A stretch of DNA of 43,679 nucleotides, taken from NCBI GenBank assembly GCA_016875335.1, contig VGRO01000028.1, positions 1-43,679 on the forward strand, read 5' to 3'. Positions 9,938-18,132 of this stretch are shown piece by piece; position 1 is the first letter of the stretch, and every line of letters starts with the position of its first letter. The translations under genes were made by a program, and so were the position numbers. The notes under the pieces were generated by a model, which searched no databases, had not been told where the DNA came from, and was given only the letters and a program-made list of their open reading frames with translations. This stretch comes from Deltaproteobacteria bacterium. Lineage in GTDB: Bacteria > Myxococcota_A > UBA9042.

Positions 9938-11002
9938 TTATCCGAACGCGTCCTCTTCGCGATCGTCACTGGCCGCTGCACCTGAGAAATCGTACAGGTC
10001 GCGGTCGAGCAGGAAGCGCGGTTTGACGTTTTGGACGGCTTGCAGCGCCGACGGCAGGGCGCCCGGATAGCGGCGGTCGATGTCGGCCAGCAGCGCGTTC
10101 ATCTGTGCGCGCTTGAGGTCGGGTTGGCGGCTGCACAGGTTGCAAGGGATGAGCGGGTACTGCTTGATGTGCGCCCACTTGACCAGCATCGCCTCGGGCA
10201 CGTAGGCCAGTGGCCGGATGACCGTGTTGTAGCCGTCGTCGGCGCGCAGCTTGGGCGGCATGGCCTTGAGCTGGCCGCAGAAGAAGAGGTTGAGCAGGAG
10301 CGTTGCGGCCATGTCGTCGCGGTGATGGCCGAGCGCGACCTTGTTGCAGCCGAGCCGCCTGGCGGTGTCGTACAGCACGCCGCGCCGCAGCCGCGAGCAC
10401 AGCGAACAGGTGGTCTTGCCGGGCTCCAGCTTCTGCAAGACGATGTCGTAGGTGTGGTAGTGGACGATTTCGTAGGGCGATCCGCAGCCCTTGAGGTAGT
10501 CCTCCAGCGTCGCCAGCGGAAAGCCCGGGTGACCCTGGTCCAGGTGGACGGCTACGAGGTCAAACTTGATCGGCGAATGGCGTTGCGCCCGTTGCATGAA
10601 GTGCAGCAGACCGTAGCTGTCCTTGCCACCGGACATGCAGACCATGACCTTGTCGCCGGGCTCCAGCAGCCCAAAGTCCTTGCTCGCCTTGGTAAAAAGG
10701 TGCGAGATGCGCCGCTCGAGAATCGCCGGGTCCTCGGGGATGCGCTGGCGGCGCGGCACGGCGATGGCGTGCGGCCCCGACAGATCGAACGAGAAATCTT
10801 CTTCGATCTCGATGGGCTCGGTGACCTCGCCGTCGTCGCGCAAACTGCGCAGCGTGGCCACGGTGTGGGCCGGCATGGCCTTGTCGGGCGCCGTGCTTGC
10901 AGGCACTGTGCGGCCGGGCACTGTGCGGCCGGGCACTGTGCGGCCGGGCACTGGGCTGGCGGGCACTGGGCTGACGGTGGTCGGAGGGGCTGGCAGGGAC
11001 AA
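9938..11002 (-). CDS. ttcA: tRNA 2-thiocytidine(32) synthetase TtcA
   Basis: A 354-residue PP-loop ATPase that inserts sulfur at C32 of certain tRNAs. The PP-loop SGGKDS is at 124-129. Cysteines C199/C202 (CSLC) and C287/C290 (CNLC) match the CxxC pairs of TtcA proteins, some of which bind a [4Fe-4S] cluster. The GHHRDD motif (225-230) is also family-typical. About 85 residues before the core are extra and include a repeat-encoded Pro/Val/Gly/Arg tract (residues 12-37). An in-frame Met at residue 43 is an alternative start that would skip the tract. It is first of the ttcA, ATPase, hslO operon. Confidence 0.93.
   Translation of the reverse strand: MSLPAPPTTVSPVPASPVPGRTVPGRTVPGRTVPASTAPDKAMPAHTVATLRSLRDDGEVTEPIEIEEDFSFDLSGPHAIAVPRRQRIPEDPAILERRISHLFTKASKDFGLLEPGDKVMVCMSGGKDSYGLLHFMQRAQRHSPIKFDLVAVHLDQGHPGFPLATLEDYLKGCGSPYEIVHYHTYDIVLQKLEPGKTTCSLCSRLRRGVLYDTARRLGCNKVALGHHRDDMAATLLLNLFFCGQLKAMPPKLRADDGYNTVIRPLAYVPEAMLVKWAHIKQYPLIPCNLCSRQPDLKRAQMNALLADIDRRYPGALPSALQAVQNVKPRFLLDRDLYDFSGAAASDDREEDAFG
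10902..10976. repeat. five tandem 15-bp units inside the ttcA 5' end
   Basis: Three identical copies of GGCACTGTGCGGCCG (10902-10946) are followed by two diverged copies (GGCACTGGGCTGGCG, GGCACTGGGCTGACG). The unit is a multiple of 3, so on the minus strand it encodes a five-residue Pro/Val/Gly/Arg/Thr-type repeat in the N-terminal extension of TtcA, or lies in its leader if translation starts at the downstream Met. Copy number could vary without breaking the frame. Confidence 0.9.
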
Positions 11003-11041
11003 GGGAACTCCAGCCGGCGCACATCGCGCGCGGGTGGGCGC

Positions 11042-11047
11042 ATCCTA
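11042..11047 (-). promoter_or_regulatory. possible -10 element for ttcA
   Basis: On the minus strand GCTAGGATGCG contains a TAnnnT box (TAGGAT), 39 bp before the ttcA ATG at 11002. No TTG-type -35 is found 16-18 bp upstream, so support is weak. Confidence 0.25.
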
Positions 11048-11118
11048 GCACCTGCGGGAGGCGTTGGGCGATGGTCGCGTGCGCGGGCCTGGCAGTACCC
11101 CGCCGCGCACGGCCTGAA

Positions 11119-11514
11119 CTAGGCCTCTTTCTTCTTGCCCTTCTTTTCCGCGGGCTTGTCGGCGACCTCGTCGGCGGCGGCTTCGGCCGGGGCGGCTTCG
11201 GCAGGCGCGGCCTCGGCGGCGGGGGCGGCCTCGGCTTTCGGTTCCGGCTTGGGTTCTGCCTTGGGCTCGGGCGCCTTGGCGGCGGGCGCGGCGCTGGCCG
11301 GTCCGGCGGCGAGGCGCGCCAGGATCGGCTGCGGACGCGGCAGCTTCTCGACGGCCGCCGCGATCCTGGCGAGCGCGGCGCCATCGTAGGCCCCCGACTT
11401 GCCGACGCCAGCCGAGTCGAGGACTTCGCCGAGCATCGTGCGCGCAGTCAAGTAGTCGAAGCGCGCTTCGAAGGCGCTGATCATCTGGTCGTGGGACAAC
11501 GCGGTGGCGGCCAT
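11119..11514 (-). CDS. hypothetical protein with Ala/Pro/Glu/Lys-rich tail
   Basis: A 131-residue protein from ATG 11514, chosen because GGAGG lies 5-10 bp upstream; the upstream in-frame ATG (11571) lacks this. Residues 1-55 form a compact, helix-rich region (LSHDQMISAFEARFDYLTAR, then a GAYDGAALARIAAAVEKL segment). From about residue 60 the sequence is Ala/Pro/Glu/Lys low complexity and ends in a basic cluster (EKKGKKKEA). Tails like this are seen in DNA- or ribosome-associated basic proteins of high-GC bacteria, but the function is not recognised. A good promoter lies 140 bp upstream. Confidence 0.7.
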   Translation of the reverse strand: MAATALSHDQMISAFEARFDYLTARTMLGEVLDSAGVGKSGAYDGAALARIAAAVEKLPRPQPILARLAAGPASAAPAAKAPEPKAEPKPEPKAEAAPAAEAAPAEAAPAEAAADEVADKPAEKKGKKKEA

Positions 11515-11652
11515 GCATTTCCTCCGGGCGGCGGTCTGGGTGTGGGTAGGGCAGGAACGGGGCGGCGCCATGCAGCGAGGCGGGCGGTGAACCGAACCGG
11601 CCGGCGAGGCGTGCCAACGAGGGCAACGAACCGCTGCGCGCGCGCGGCGGCA

Positions 11653-11680
11653 AGGTTAGCAGGGCGCGAAAAAAGCGCAA
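11653..11680 (-). promoter_or_regulatory. candidate promoter for the hypothetical gene at 11514
   Basis: On the minus strand TTGCGC (11680-11675), a 16-bp spacer containing a T6 run, and TAACCT (11658-11653). It lies about 140 bp upstream of the start codon and implies a leader of roughly 130 nt. Confidence 0.4.
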
Positions 11681-11802
11681 CCCGCTGGGCGTGGACGAGG
11701 TGCCGACGGGCAAGGACGCGTGATTCCAGCGCTTCGACTCGTGCGTGTGGTCGTGCAATTGCCCTATGGCACGCCGGTGACACCGCGGCGCGCGCGCCCC
11801 CT

Positions 11803-11830
11803 TTGCCCGCCGATTTGCAGGCGCTAGCCT
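11803..11830 (+). promoter_or_regulatory. candidate promoter of the oxoacid oxidoreductase operon
   Basis: TTGCCC (11803-11808), 16-bp spacer, TAGCCT (11825-11830), 35 bp before the GTG at 11866. It matches the TTGnnn/TAnnnT pattern seen at other genes here. Confidence 0.45.
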
Positions 11831-11865
11831 GCCCGCGACGGTCCTCCGTCTGTGAGGCGCCCCCC

Positions 11866-12597
11866 GTGTTTGCGCCTGAGCCGCCCCCCACCCTGGTCCA
11901 CCGCCGCGTGCTGGCGTTGGTGGGGCCGTACGGTTCGGGCAAGACCGAACTGGCCCTGGCGCTGGCGGCCGCCGCTGCGGCCCGCGGCGACCGCGCACTG
12001 GTCGCCGATCTCGACGTGATCAAGCCGTACTTCCGCTCGCGCGAGGCGACCTTGCGCAGCGCGGCCGCAGGTGTGACGACCCTGGCCCCGCCGGGCGCCC
12101 TCGCGTTCGCCGATCTGCCGATCGTGCCGGCCGACCTGCGCGCGGCCCTGCGCGACCTGGATCGGACCGTGATCATCGACGTGGGCGGCGACGTCGCGGG
12201 TGCGCGCGTGCTGGGGTCGGTCGCCGACGCCTTGCCGGCGGAGTCCAGCGAGGTGTGGTTCGTGGTCAACCGCCACCGCCCTTTCGTGCAGACCGTCGCG
12301 CGCGCCGTGACCCTGGCGCGGGCGATCGCCGCCGCAACCGGCATGGCGCTGTCCGGCGTGGTCGCCAACGGCCACCTGCTCGACTACACCACGGCGGGCA
12401 TCGTGCTGGACGGTCTGGAGTTCTCGCGCGCGGTCGCCGCCGAGGTCGGCGTGCCGATCGTCGCGCTCATGGCCCCGGCCGAACTCGCGCATGAATTGGT
12501 CGGAGCGCCGGACCTGCCGCCGCTGGTGCCGGTGGTGCGCGCCATGGCGTTGCAGAGTTTGGGCGGCGTGGTCAACGCCCACGGAGGCTGCGCGTGA
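11866..12597 (+). CDS. P-loop ATP-binding protein of the oxoacid:ferredoxin oxidoreductase operon
   Basis: A 243-residue protein from GTG 11866. Walker A GPYGSGKT is at residues 20-27 and a Walker B-like VIIDVGGD follows near residue 105. The rest resembles MinD/CobQ-type nucleotide-binding folds. The longer open frame back to 11071 is shadow sequence of the opposite-strand gene. It overlaps the ferredoxin gene by 4 bp (GTGA) and so is in the same operon as the 2-oxoacid:ferredoxin oxidoreductase. Comparable ATPases accompany such operons in other anaerobes and Deltaproteobacteria; a role in assembly or regulation of the complex is inference, and no function has been demonstrated to my knowledge. 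Confidence 0.8.
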   Translation: MFAPEPPPTLVHRRVLALVGPYGSGKTELALALAAAAAARGDRALVADLDVIKPYFRSREATLRSAAAGVTTLAPPGALAFADLPIVPADLRAALRDLDRTVIIDVGGDVAGARVLGSVADALPAESSEVWFVVNRHRPFVQTVARAVTLARAIAAATGMALSGVVANGHLLDYTTAGIVLDGLEFSRAVAAEVGVPIVALMAPAELAHELVGAPDLPPLVPVVRAMALQSLGGVVNAHGGCA

Positions 12598-12836
12598 ACC
12601 GTGTGCAAATCGACCGCGAGCGCTGCAAGGCCTGCGGTCTGTGCATCGCCGTGTGCAACAAGCACCTGCTGGCCTTTGGCGGTGCCCTGAACAGCCACGG
12701 CTACCAACCGGTCGAACTGCACGACGCGCCAACCTGCACCGCGTGCGCGCTGTGCGGTGTGGTCTGTCCCGAAGCGGGCGTGCAGGTCTACAAGGCAGCC
12801 AAGCCCAAGCCGGCTGCCGCAGGAGACACCCCATGA
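12594..12836 (+). CDS. 2x[4Fe-4S] ferredoxin, delta subunit of 2-oxoacid:ferredoxin oxidoreductase
   Basis: An 80-residue protein with two classical CxxCxxCxxxC motifs: C11, C14, C17, C21 and C48, C51, C54, C58, the last followed by Pro. This is a bacterial-type 8Fe ferredoxin that carries electrons from the TPP site to the external acceptor. GTG at 12594 overlaps the upstream stop; the alpha-subunit ATG overlaps its stop (ATGA). A Lys/Pro/Ala tail follows the second cluster. Confidence 0.93.
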   Translation: MNRVQIDRERCKACGLCIAVCNKHLLAFGGALNSHGYQPVELHDAPTCTACALCGVVCPEAGVQVYKAAKPKPAAAGDTP

Positions 12837-13897
12837 CCGGCGAACGGCAACTTTTCAAGGGCGCCGAAGCCATCGCTGAAGCCGCCATCCGCGCCGGCTG
12901 CCGGCACTTCTTCGGCTACCCGATCACGCCACAGAACGAGATCCCGGAATACATGGCCAAACGCATGCCCGAGGTCGGCGGTACCTACTTGCAAGCCGAA
13001 AGTGAACTCGCCTCGATCCACATGGTCTTTGGCGGCGCCAGCACCGGCGCCCGGGTGATGACTTCGTCGTCCAGTCCCGGATTGTCGTTGATGGCCGAGG
13101 GCGCCAGCTACCTCGTCGGCGCCGAGTTGCCGGCCGTCATCGTCAACATCATGCGCGGCGGACCGGGCCTGGGCGACATTGCGCCGGCACAAGGCGACTG
13201 GGCGATGATGACGCGCGGTTGGGGCCACGGCGACAAGCGGTACCTGGTGCTGTGCCCATCCACGGTGCAAGAGGCGGTAGAGCTGATGGCCCAGGCGTTC
13301 GATCTGGCCGAGAAGTACCGCAACCCCGTGGTCCTGCTCGGCGACGGCCTGCTGGGCCAAATGATGGAGCCCGTGGTGTTCCCGGAGGCCATCGCAGTGC
13401 CCGATCCGCCCGGCTGGGCAGCGCGCGGCAAGCCCAAGGACCGGCGGCGCGTCATCATCCGGTCGTTGTACCTGGACCCCGCGCAGCTCGAAACCCACGT
13501 GGACGGGCTTTTCGCCAAGTTCGCGGCGATGGAGCGCGACGAACCGCGCGCCGAAAGTTGGTGCTGTCAAGACCGCCCGCCGGTGGTGGTGTGTGCTTTC
13601 GGCACCGTGGCGCGCATCGCCCGCACCGCCATTGCCCAGGCGCGCGCCGAGGGGTTGCCCGTCGGGCTGTGGCGGCCGATTACCGCCTGGCCGTTTGCGG
13701 CGCCCAGCCTGCGCGAGGTCGCGCGCCACGCCAACCGGTTGCTGTGCATCGAAATGAGCAAGGGCCAGTTGGTCGACGACGTGCGCGCCGTGTTGGGCCC
13801 CGATCACGCCGTGGCGTTCTGGGGCCGGGCCGGCGGCGTGGTCCCGACGGTCGAAGACATGCTGGCGCAGATCCGCGCCCAGTTCGCACAGGCGTAG
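12833..13897 (+). CDS. vorB: 2-oxoacid:ferredoxin oxidoreductase alpha subunit, VorB type
   Basis: A 354-residue alpha subunit. It shows hallmark segments of VorB/KorA proteins: LFKGAEAIAEAAIRAGCRHF and FGYPITPQNEIPEYM at the N-terminus, the ESELASIHMVFGGASTGARV segment, SSSSPGLSLM, and the transketolase C-terminal domain from about residue 245. The pyrimidine-binding domain pairs with the TPP-binding beta subunit. ATG 12833 overlaps the ferredoxin stop. The substrate may be 2-oxoisovalerate (branched-chain) or 2-oxoglutarate; sequence style favours the VorB annotation but does not settle it. CxxQ at WCCQD (around 240) is an unusual Cys pair. Confidence 0.92.
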   Translation: MTGERQLFKGAEAIAEAAIRAGCRHFFGYPITPQNEIPEYMAKRMPEVGGTYLQAESELASIHMVFGGASTGARVMTSSSSPGLSLMAEGASYLVGAELPAVIVNIMRGGPGLGDIAPAQGDWAMMTRGWGHGDKRYLVLCPSTVQEAVELMAQAFDLAEKYRNPVVLLGDGLLGQMMEPVVFPEAIAVPDPPGWAARGKPKDRRRVIIRSLYLDPAQLETHVDGLFAKFAAMERDEPRAESWCCQDRPPVVVCAFGTVARIARTAIAQARAEGLPVGLWRPITAWPFAAPSLREVARHANRLLCIEMSKGQLVDDVRAVLGPDHAVAFWGRAGGVVPTVEDMLAQIRAQFAQA

Positions 13898-13907
13898 GGG
13901 GCCAGCC

Positions 13908-14726
<819 letters not shown>

Positions 14727-14729
14727 TCC

Positions 14730-15278
14730 ATGGCGCAGCACGACGTGGTGATGGCCGGGTTTGGCGGCCAGGGCTTGATGGCCATCGGCAAGCTGCTGGC
14801 CAAGGCAGCGATGTGCGAGGGGCGCCACGTCACCTGGCTGCCGAGCTACGGACCGGAGATGCGCGGCGGCACCGCCAACTGCGTGGTGGTGGTGGACGAC
14901 GCGCCGATCGGATCGCCCTTCGTGCAGCACGCCCAGGCCGCCCTGGTGATGAACCGGCCAAGTTTCGACAAGTTTGCGCCGCTCTTGGCACCCGGTGGGA
15001 CGATCGTAGTCAACGGTTCGCTGGTCGACGACCTGCCCGTGCGCTCCGACGTGCGGGTGGTCCGCATCGCCGCCAACGACTTGGCCGCACGGGCCGGCAG
15101 CGCCAAGGCCGCCAACATGGCCATGCTCGGCGCCTACCTCGCGCACTGCCCCGTGGTGCGGCACGACACGGTGCGCGACCACATCGCGGCCGCTTTCGCT
15201 GGCAAGAATTCCGCGGTTGGCGAAGCGAACGTGCGCGCGTTTGAGGCGGGCTTGGCTGCGGCGACGCGCGCTACCTGA
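14730..15278 (+). CDS. 2-oxoacid:ferredoxin oxidoreductase gamma subunit
   Basis: A 182-residue gamma subunit with the family signature GFGGQG at residues 10-15 and the conserved SYGPEMRGGTANC segment. In this enzyme class the gamma subunit contributes to CoA binding. It closes the operon: ATPase, ferredoxin, alpha, beta, gamma. Its last 8 bases overlap the 3' end of the convergent fibrinogen-domain gene. Confidence 0.93.
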   Translation: MAQHDVVMAGFGGQGLMAIGKLLAKAAMCEGRHVTWLPSYGPEMRGGTANCVVVVDDAPIGSPFVQHAQAALVMNRPSFDKFAPLLAPGGTIVVNGSLVDDLPVRSDVRVVRIAANDLAARAGSAKAANMAMLGAYLAHCPVVRHDTVRDHIAAAFAGKNSAVGEANVRAFEAGLAAATRAT

Positions 15279-16929
15279 CCCAGAATCCCCAGCTTGCCGC
15301 GCGCGCCGGATCCTTGAGCCCACCCGAAGTGGTCGGGGTGTACCCGTCGCCGTACCACACGACCATGCCGTTGCTGGTGACGGGGTCTGCACCGCACGCG
15401 CCGTAGCAGGTCGAACTGTTGAAGCCGATGAACTGGCGCTCGTACTGCGTGCCGCCGGAGTGACCGCTGCACGACAGCTGCGGGCGGTTGTCGAAGGTCT
15501 GGGCGTTGAACTGGCTGCCGGTCTTGAGCTCGGTGACCGAGACCGTGATACAGCTCGTGCTGGACAAGGCCAGGTTGAACTGGTTGTAGCCGCTCGCCTT
15601 GGCCCAGCGGTAGGCCAGCTCGTACGACAGCGCGTTGCCAGCAACGGGCTTGGTGCCATTGTTGGTCACGGTCAGCAACACCTGCGACGCAGTCTGCAGC
15701 AGCGCCGTGCCGTCGATGGCGGCCTTGCCGGCGCGCACGGCCGGATCCCAGGTGCCGGCCGCGGCGTTGGGCAGGTAGTACACGTCGCTGCCGCCGGACT
15801 GCGGCCGGTAGGCGTAGGTCAGCAGGGTCCAGCCGCCGCCGTCGGTGGTCATGTCGCAGTAGGCGTGCACCGGCAGGCCGGCGATGCTGATGTAGTACTG
15901 GCCGTCCTTGGCGCCCGGCACTTTGGTCAGGACGTCTTTGCACGACTTGGCCGGGTTGGTCTTGGTGCCGTAGCCGCCGATCGAGATCGGGAACCACTCG
16001 CTGCCGTTGCACACGTACAGCGTCTGGTCCTTCTCGCCGACGTAGGCCGCGCCGAGCAAGGTCGCCTCGCACTTCTTGGGGTCGGCTGCCGCCACCGTGA
16101 ACTGGAAAAGCTGCTTGGTCGGGTCGTAGCCGGCCGTGCACTGCAAGCTGCCGTCGGCCGCAATGCCGCTGACCAGCAGCCCCGTGCCGCACGCGGTGCC
16201 GACCTTGGCGAGCACCGGAGGGTTCTGGACGTCGGACCACAAGCCGGTGGTCGCGACCTTGGCCAGCTTGGGCGTCCCTTGCAGATCGGCGTACTGGCCC
16301 GTCTTGGCCACGTCGGAGAGCGCGGGCAGGCCTTGCAGATCGGCGAATTGTCCGCTGCCGGCGACCTTGGCCAGCGCCGACGCCTGCACGTACTGACTCA
16401 GGTCGGGCGCACCGACCAGGTCCGCGTAGGCGCCGCTGCCGGCGACCTTGTGCAGTTGCGCCTTCTTGGCGTACGCGTCGAGCGCCTGCGGGTCCAGGTG
16501 GCTGGCACCGACGCAACCGCTGCATTCGAGCGACTCGGCGACCGCGCTGCGCAGGGCGCTGGCGACACTGGCCAGGGGGCGGCGCGGCAGTTCAGGTTCG
16601 CCATTGACCGAGACGCCGAACCACAGCGCACCCGCCGCACCGATTTTGGCCGGTATCGGGGTCTTCTCGCCGATGACGAGCGCGAACTGGCCCGCCTTGA
16701 CCGAGACGGTCGTCGCCGACTCTTGCCAGAGCGCCGTGCCGCCGGTGTCCGTGGGATACAGCGCGGCCTTGAGCTCGTAGGCGCCATCCGCCACGGGCCC
16801 GCCGGCCGACGCGGTGAGCGCGCCGACCACCGACAGCGAACCGGCGACGGCGGCGTGGGCAGCGATGGACACGTGCAGGGCGACCACCGAGGCGGCCAGG
16901 ATCCAGGGGCAGAACGATGCGATGCGCAT
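15271..16929 (-). CDS. exported protein with tail-fibre-like repeats and fibrinogen-like C-terminal domain
   Basis: A 552-residue secreted protein from ATG 16929; residues 1-26 are a signal peptide ending in AHA. Residues about 30-125 look like a beta-rich domain starting VAGSLSVVGALTASAGGPVADG. Residues about 160-260 contain four or five degenerate repeats of the form VAxSGxYADLxGxPxL, a pattern common in phage tail fibres and trimeric surface proteins. From about residue 355 a fibrinogen-related/FReD-like segment begins (KSCKDVLTKVPGAKDGQYYI, then CDMTTDGGGWTLLTYAY), with several Cys pairs to the end. FReD-like domains in bacteria are thought to bind glycans. The C-terminus ends GFWVR. It is likely a surface adhesin or lectin. 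Confidence 0.8.
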   Translation of the reverse strand: MRIASFCPWILAASVVALHVSIAAHAAVAGSLSVVGALTASAGGPVADGAYELKAALYPTDTGGTALWQESATTVSVKAGQFALVIGEKTPIPAKIGAAGALWFGVSVNGEPELPRRPLASVASALRSAVAESLECSGCVGASHLDPQALDAYAKKAQLHKVAGSGAYADLVGAPDLSQYVQASALAKVAGSGQFADLQGLPALSDVAKTGQYADLQGTPKLAKVATTGLWSDVQNPPVLAKVGTACGTGLLVSGIAADGSLQCTAGYDPTKQLFQFTVAAADPKKCEATLLGAAYVGEKDQTLYVCNGSEWFPISIGGYGTKTNPAKSCKDVLTKVPGAKDGQYYISIAGLPVHAYCDMTTDGGGWTLLTYAYRPQSGGSDVYYLPNAAAGTWDPAVRAGKAAIDGTALLQTASQVLLTVTNNGTKPVAGNALSYELAYRWAKASGYNQFNLALSSTSCITVSVTELKTGSQFNAQTFDNRPQLSCSGHSGGTQYERQFIGFNSSTCYGACGADPVTSNGMVVWYGDGYTPTTSGGLKDPARAASWGFWVR

Positions 16930-16978
16930 GGGCGGCTCCGAACGGTGACGGGGCGAACCCCGACGCAGCGACCGCAGG

Positions 16979-16984
16979 AGCGTA
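16979..16984 (-). promoter_or_regulatory. possible -10 element for the fibrinogen-domain gene
   Basis: On the minus strand CGCTACGCTCC contains TACGCT, 49 bp before the ATG at 16929. A TTG-type -35 is not present at 16-18 bp; CTGGCA at 18 bp is weak. Confidence 0.25.
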
Positions 16985-17104
16985 GCGCGGACCTTGACAG
17001 TTTGCCAGCGACCGGCGCAGCCTTGCGGTGGAGCGTTGGCCCTGTGCAATGGGCGCGCATGGGCGCGCGCACCCGGCTGTGGCGCGCGCACGCGGGAGGA
17101 GTCC

Positions 17105-18001
17105 ATGCGGGGTCGAGGCATCTTGGGCGCAGGGCTGTTTTGGGTCGTCGCAGGGTGCGCCTGCGGGACCACACCCGCGCCCACCAGCACGGCGAGCGCG
17201 GACAGCGTATCGGCCGTCGATGCAGTCGCCGCCGCGGATGCGGCCGCCAAGGACGCCGCCGCGGACGCGCCGGACCCGTGCAAGGGCCAGACCTGTTCTG
17301 GCGTCGGCATATGCAAGGTCGCCGCCGGTGGCAAGGCGTATTGCGATTGCGCCGGGCCTGCCTGCCTCTACCCGACGGCAGACCTGCGCTGCGTCTCGGC
17401 CGGCGACCTGTGCAGCGAGGCTGGCCTGGCCTGCGAGGGCGGCTCGACCTGCGGCGTGGACGACGACCCGAGCGGCTGCGGCTGCGATTCCGCCAAAATC
17501 CACAAGGCCGTGTGCCGCTGCGACAACGGCGCCAAATACGACGCCGGCCAGTGCAAAAGCGACGTCGCCGCGTGCCACTCGCTGCACAAGTGCGTGCCCA
17601 CCAAGGGCGAGCGCTTCAACCTGGTGGTCTCGGGCGCCGTCACCCTAACGCTTGTGGACCGCAAGGAGTTTGGCGGGGGCCAGGAGTGGACGGCCGGCGG
17701 CAACCTGACGCTTTTCAACGTCTGGCCCAAGGAACTGTGCGGGGCGCTCAAACTGGCCAGCGGCCAGGATCTCAAGGTGGGCAGCTCCGATGTCGGCCAG
17801 CTCAAGCTGTCGTTCGCCCACGGCGGCAAACAGTACAACTCTGAGAAAGTCGGCGCCGGCGGCAAAGTCGAGGTCAAGGCCGCCACGTGGTGCGACAAGC
17901 CGGGGTGCACGGTGTTGGATCTGGCCATCGACGCGGACCTCGGCGGCTTCGACGGGTCGGTGGTACACGTCAAGGGTGTAATCAAAGGCTCGGATTTCTG
18001 A
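17105..18001 (+). CDS. Cys-rich lipoprotein, function unknown
   Basis: A 298-residue lipoprotein from ATG 17105 (GGAGGAG ribosome-binding site at 17095-17101). The lipobox VAGC places the lipidated Cys at residue 18. An Ala/Asp/Ser-rich spacer (20-58) typical of myxobacterial lipoproteins leads to a Cys-rich EGF-like region (about 59-165, roughly 20 Cys in patterns such as CKGQTCSGVGIC and CGCDSAKIHKAVCRCDNG). The last 125 residues are probably beta-rich with a CDKPGC pair. No enzyme motif is visible. It is probably displayed on the cell surface. Confidence 0.75.
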   Translation: MRGRGILGAGLFWVVAGCACGTTPAPTSTASADSVSAVDAVAAADAAAKDAAADAPDPCKGQTCSGVGICKVAAGGKAYCDCAGPACLYPTADLRCVSAGDLCSEAGLACEGGSTCGVDDDPSGCGCDSAKIHKAVCRCDNGAKYDAGQCKSDVAACHSLHKCVPTKGERFNLVVSGAVTLTLVDRKEFGGGQEWTAGGNLTLFNVWPKELCGALKLASGQDLKVGSSDVGQLKLSFAHGGKQYNSEKVGAGGKVEVKAATWCDKPGCTVLDLAIDADLGGFDGSVVHVKGVIKGSDF

Positions 18002-18132
18002 CCGGGCGCCAGCAAGCAGGCCGCCGAGCGTCACCGGTCTGACCGCGTGCGATCGCCCTTGACGCCCGCCCATTGGCCCCGCACGATGCCCCCCGCGCCG
18101 CCGCGTCCCCGCACTGGCGGCCCAGAGGCAAC

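Larger units (their letters stand above)
11515..11865. other. divergent intergenic region (351 bp)
   Basis: Separates the minus-strand hypothetical gene (start 11514) from the plus-strand P-loop gene (start 11866). It holds one candidate promoter for each direction (given separately) and no open frame that looks genuine. Confidence 0.6.

Noticed and set aside
10902-10976. Tandem repeats considered as a CRISPR array
   Set aside because: Units of 15 bp are directly adjacent with no spacers and lie inside a coding region.
15217-17844. Long plus-strand open frame across the fibrinogen-domain gene and the Cys-rich lipoprotein
   Set aside because: The minus-strand frame has a signal peptide and a recognisable domain, and the Cys-rich lipoprotein lies in another plus frame with a lipobox.
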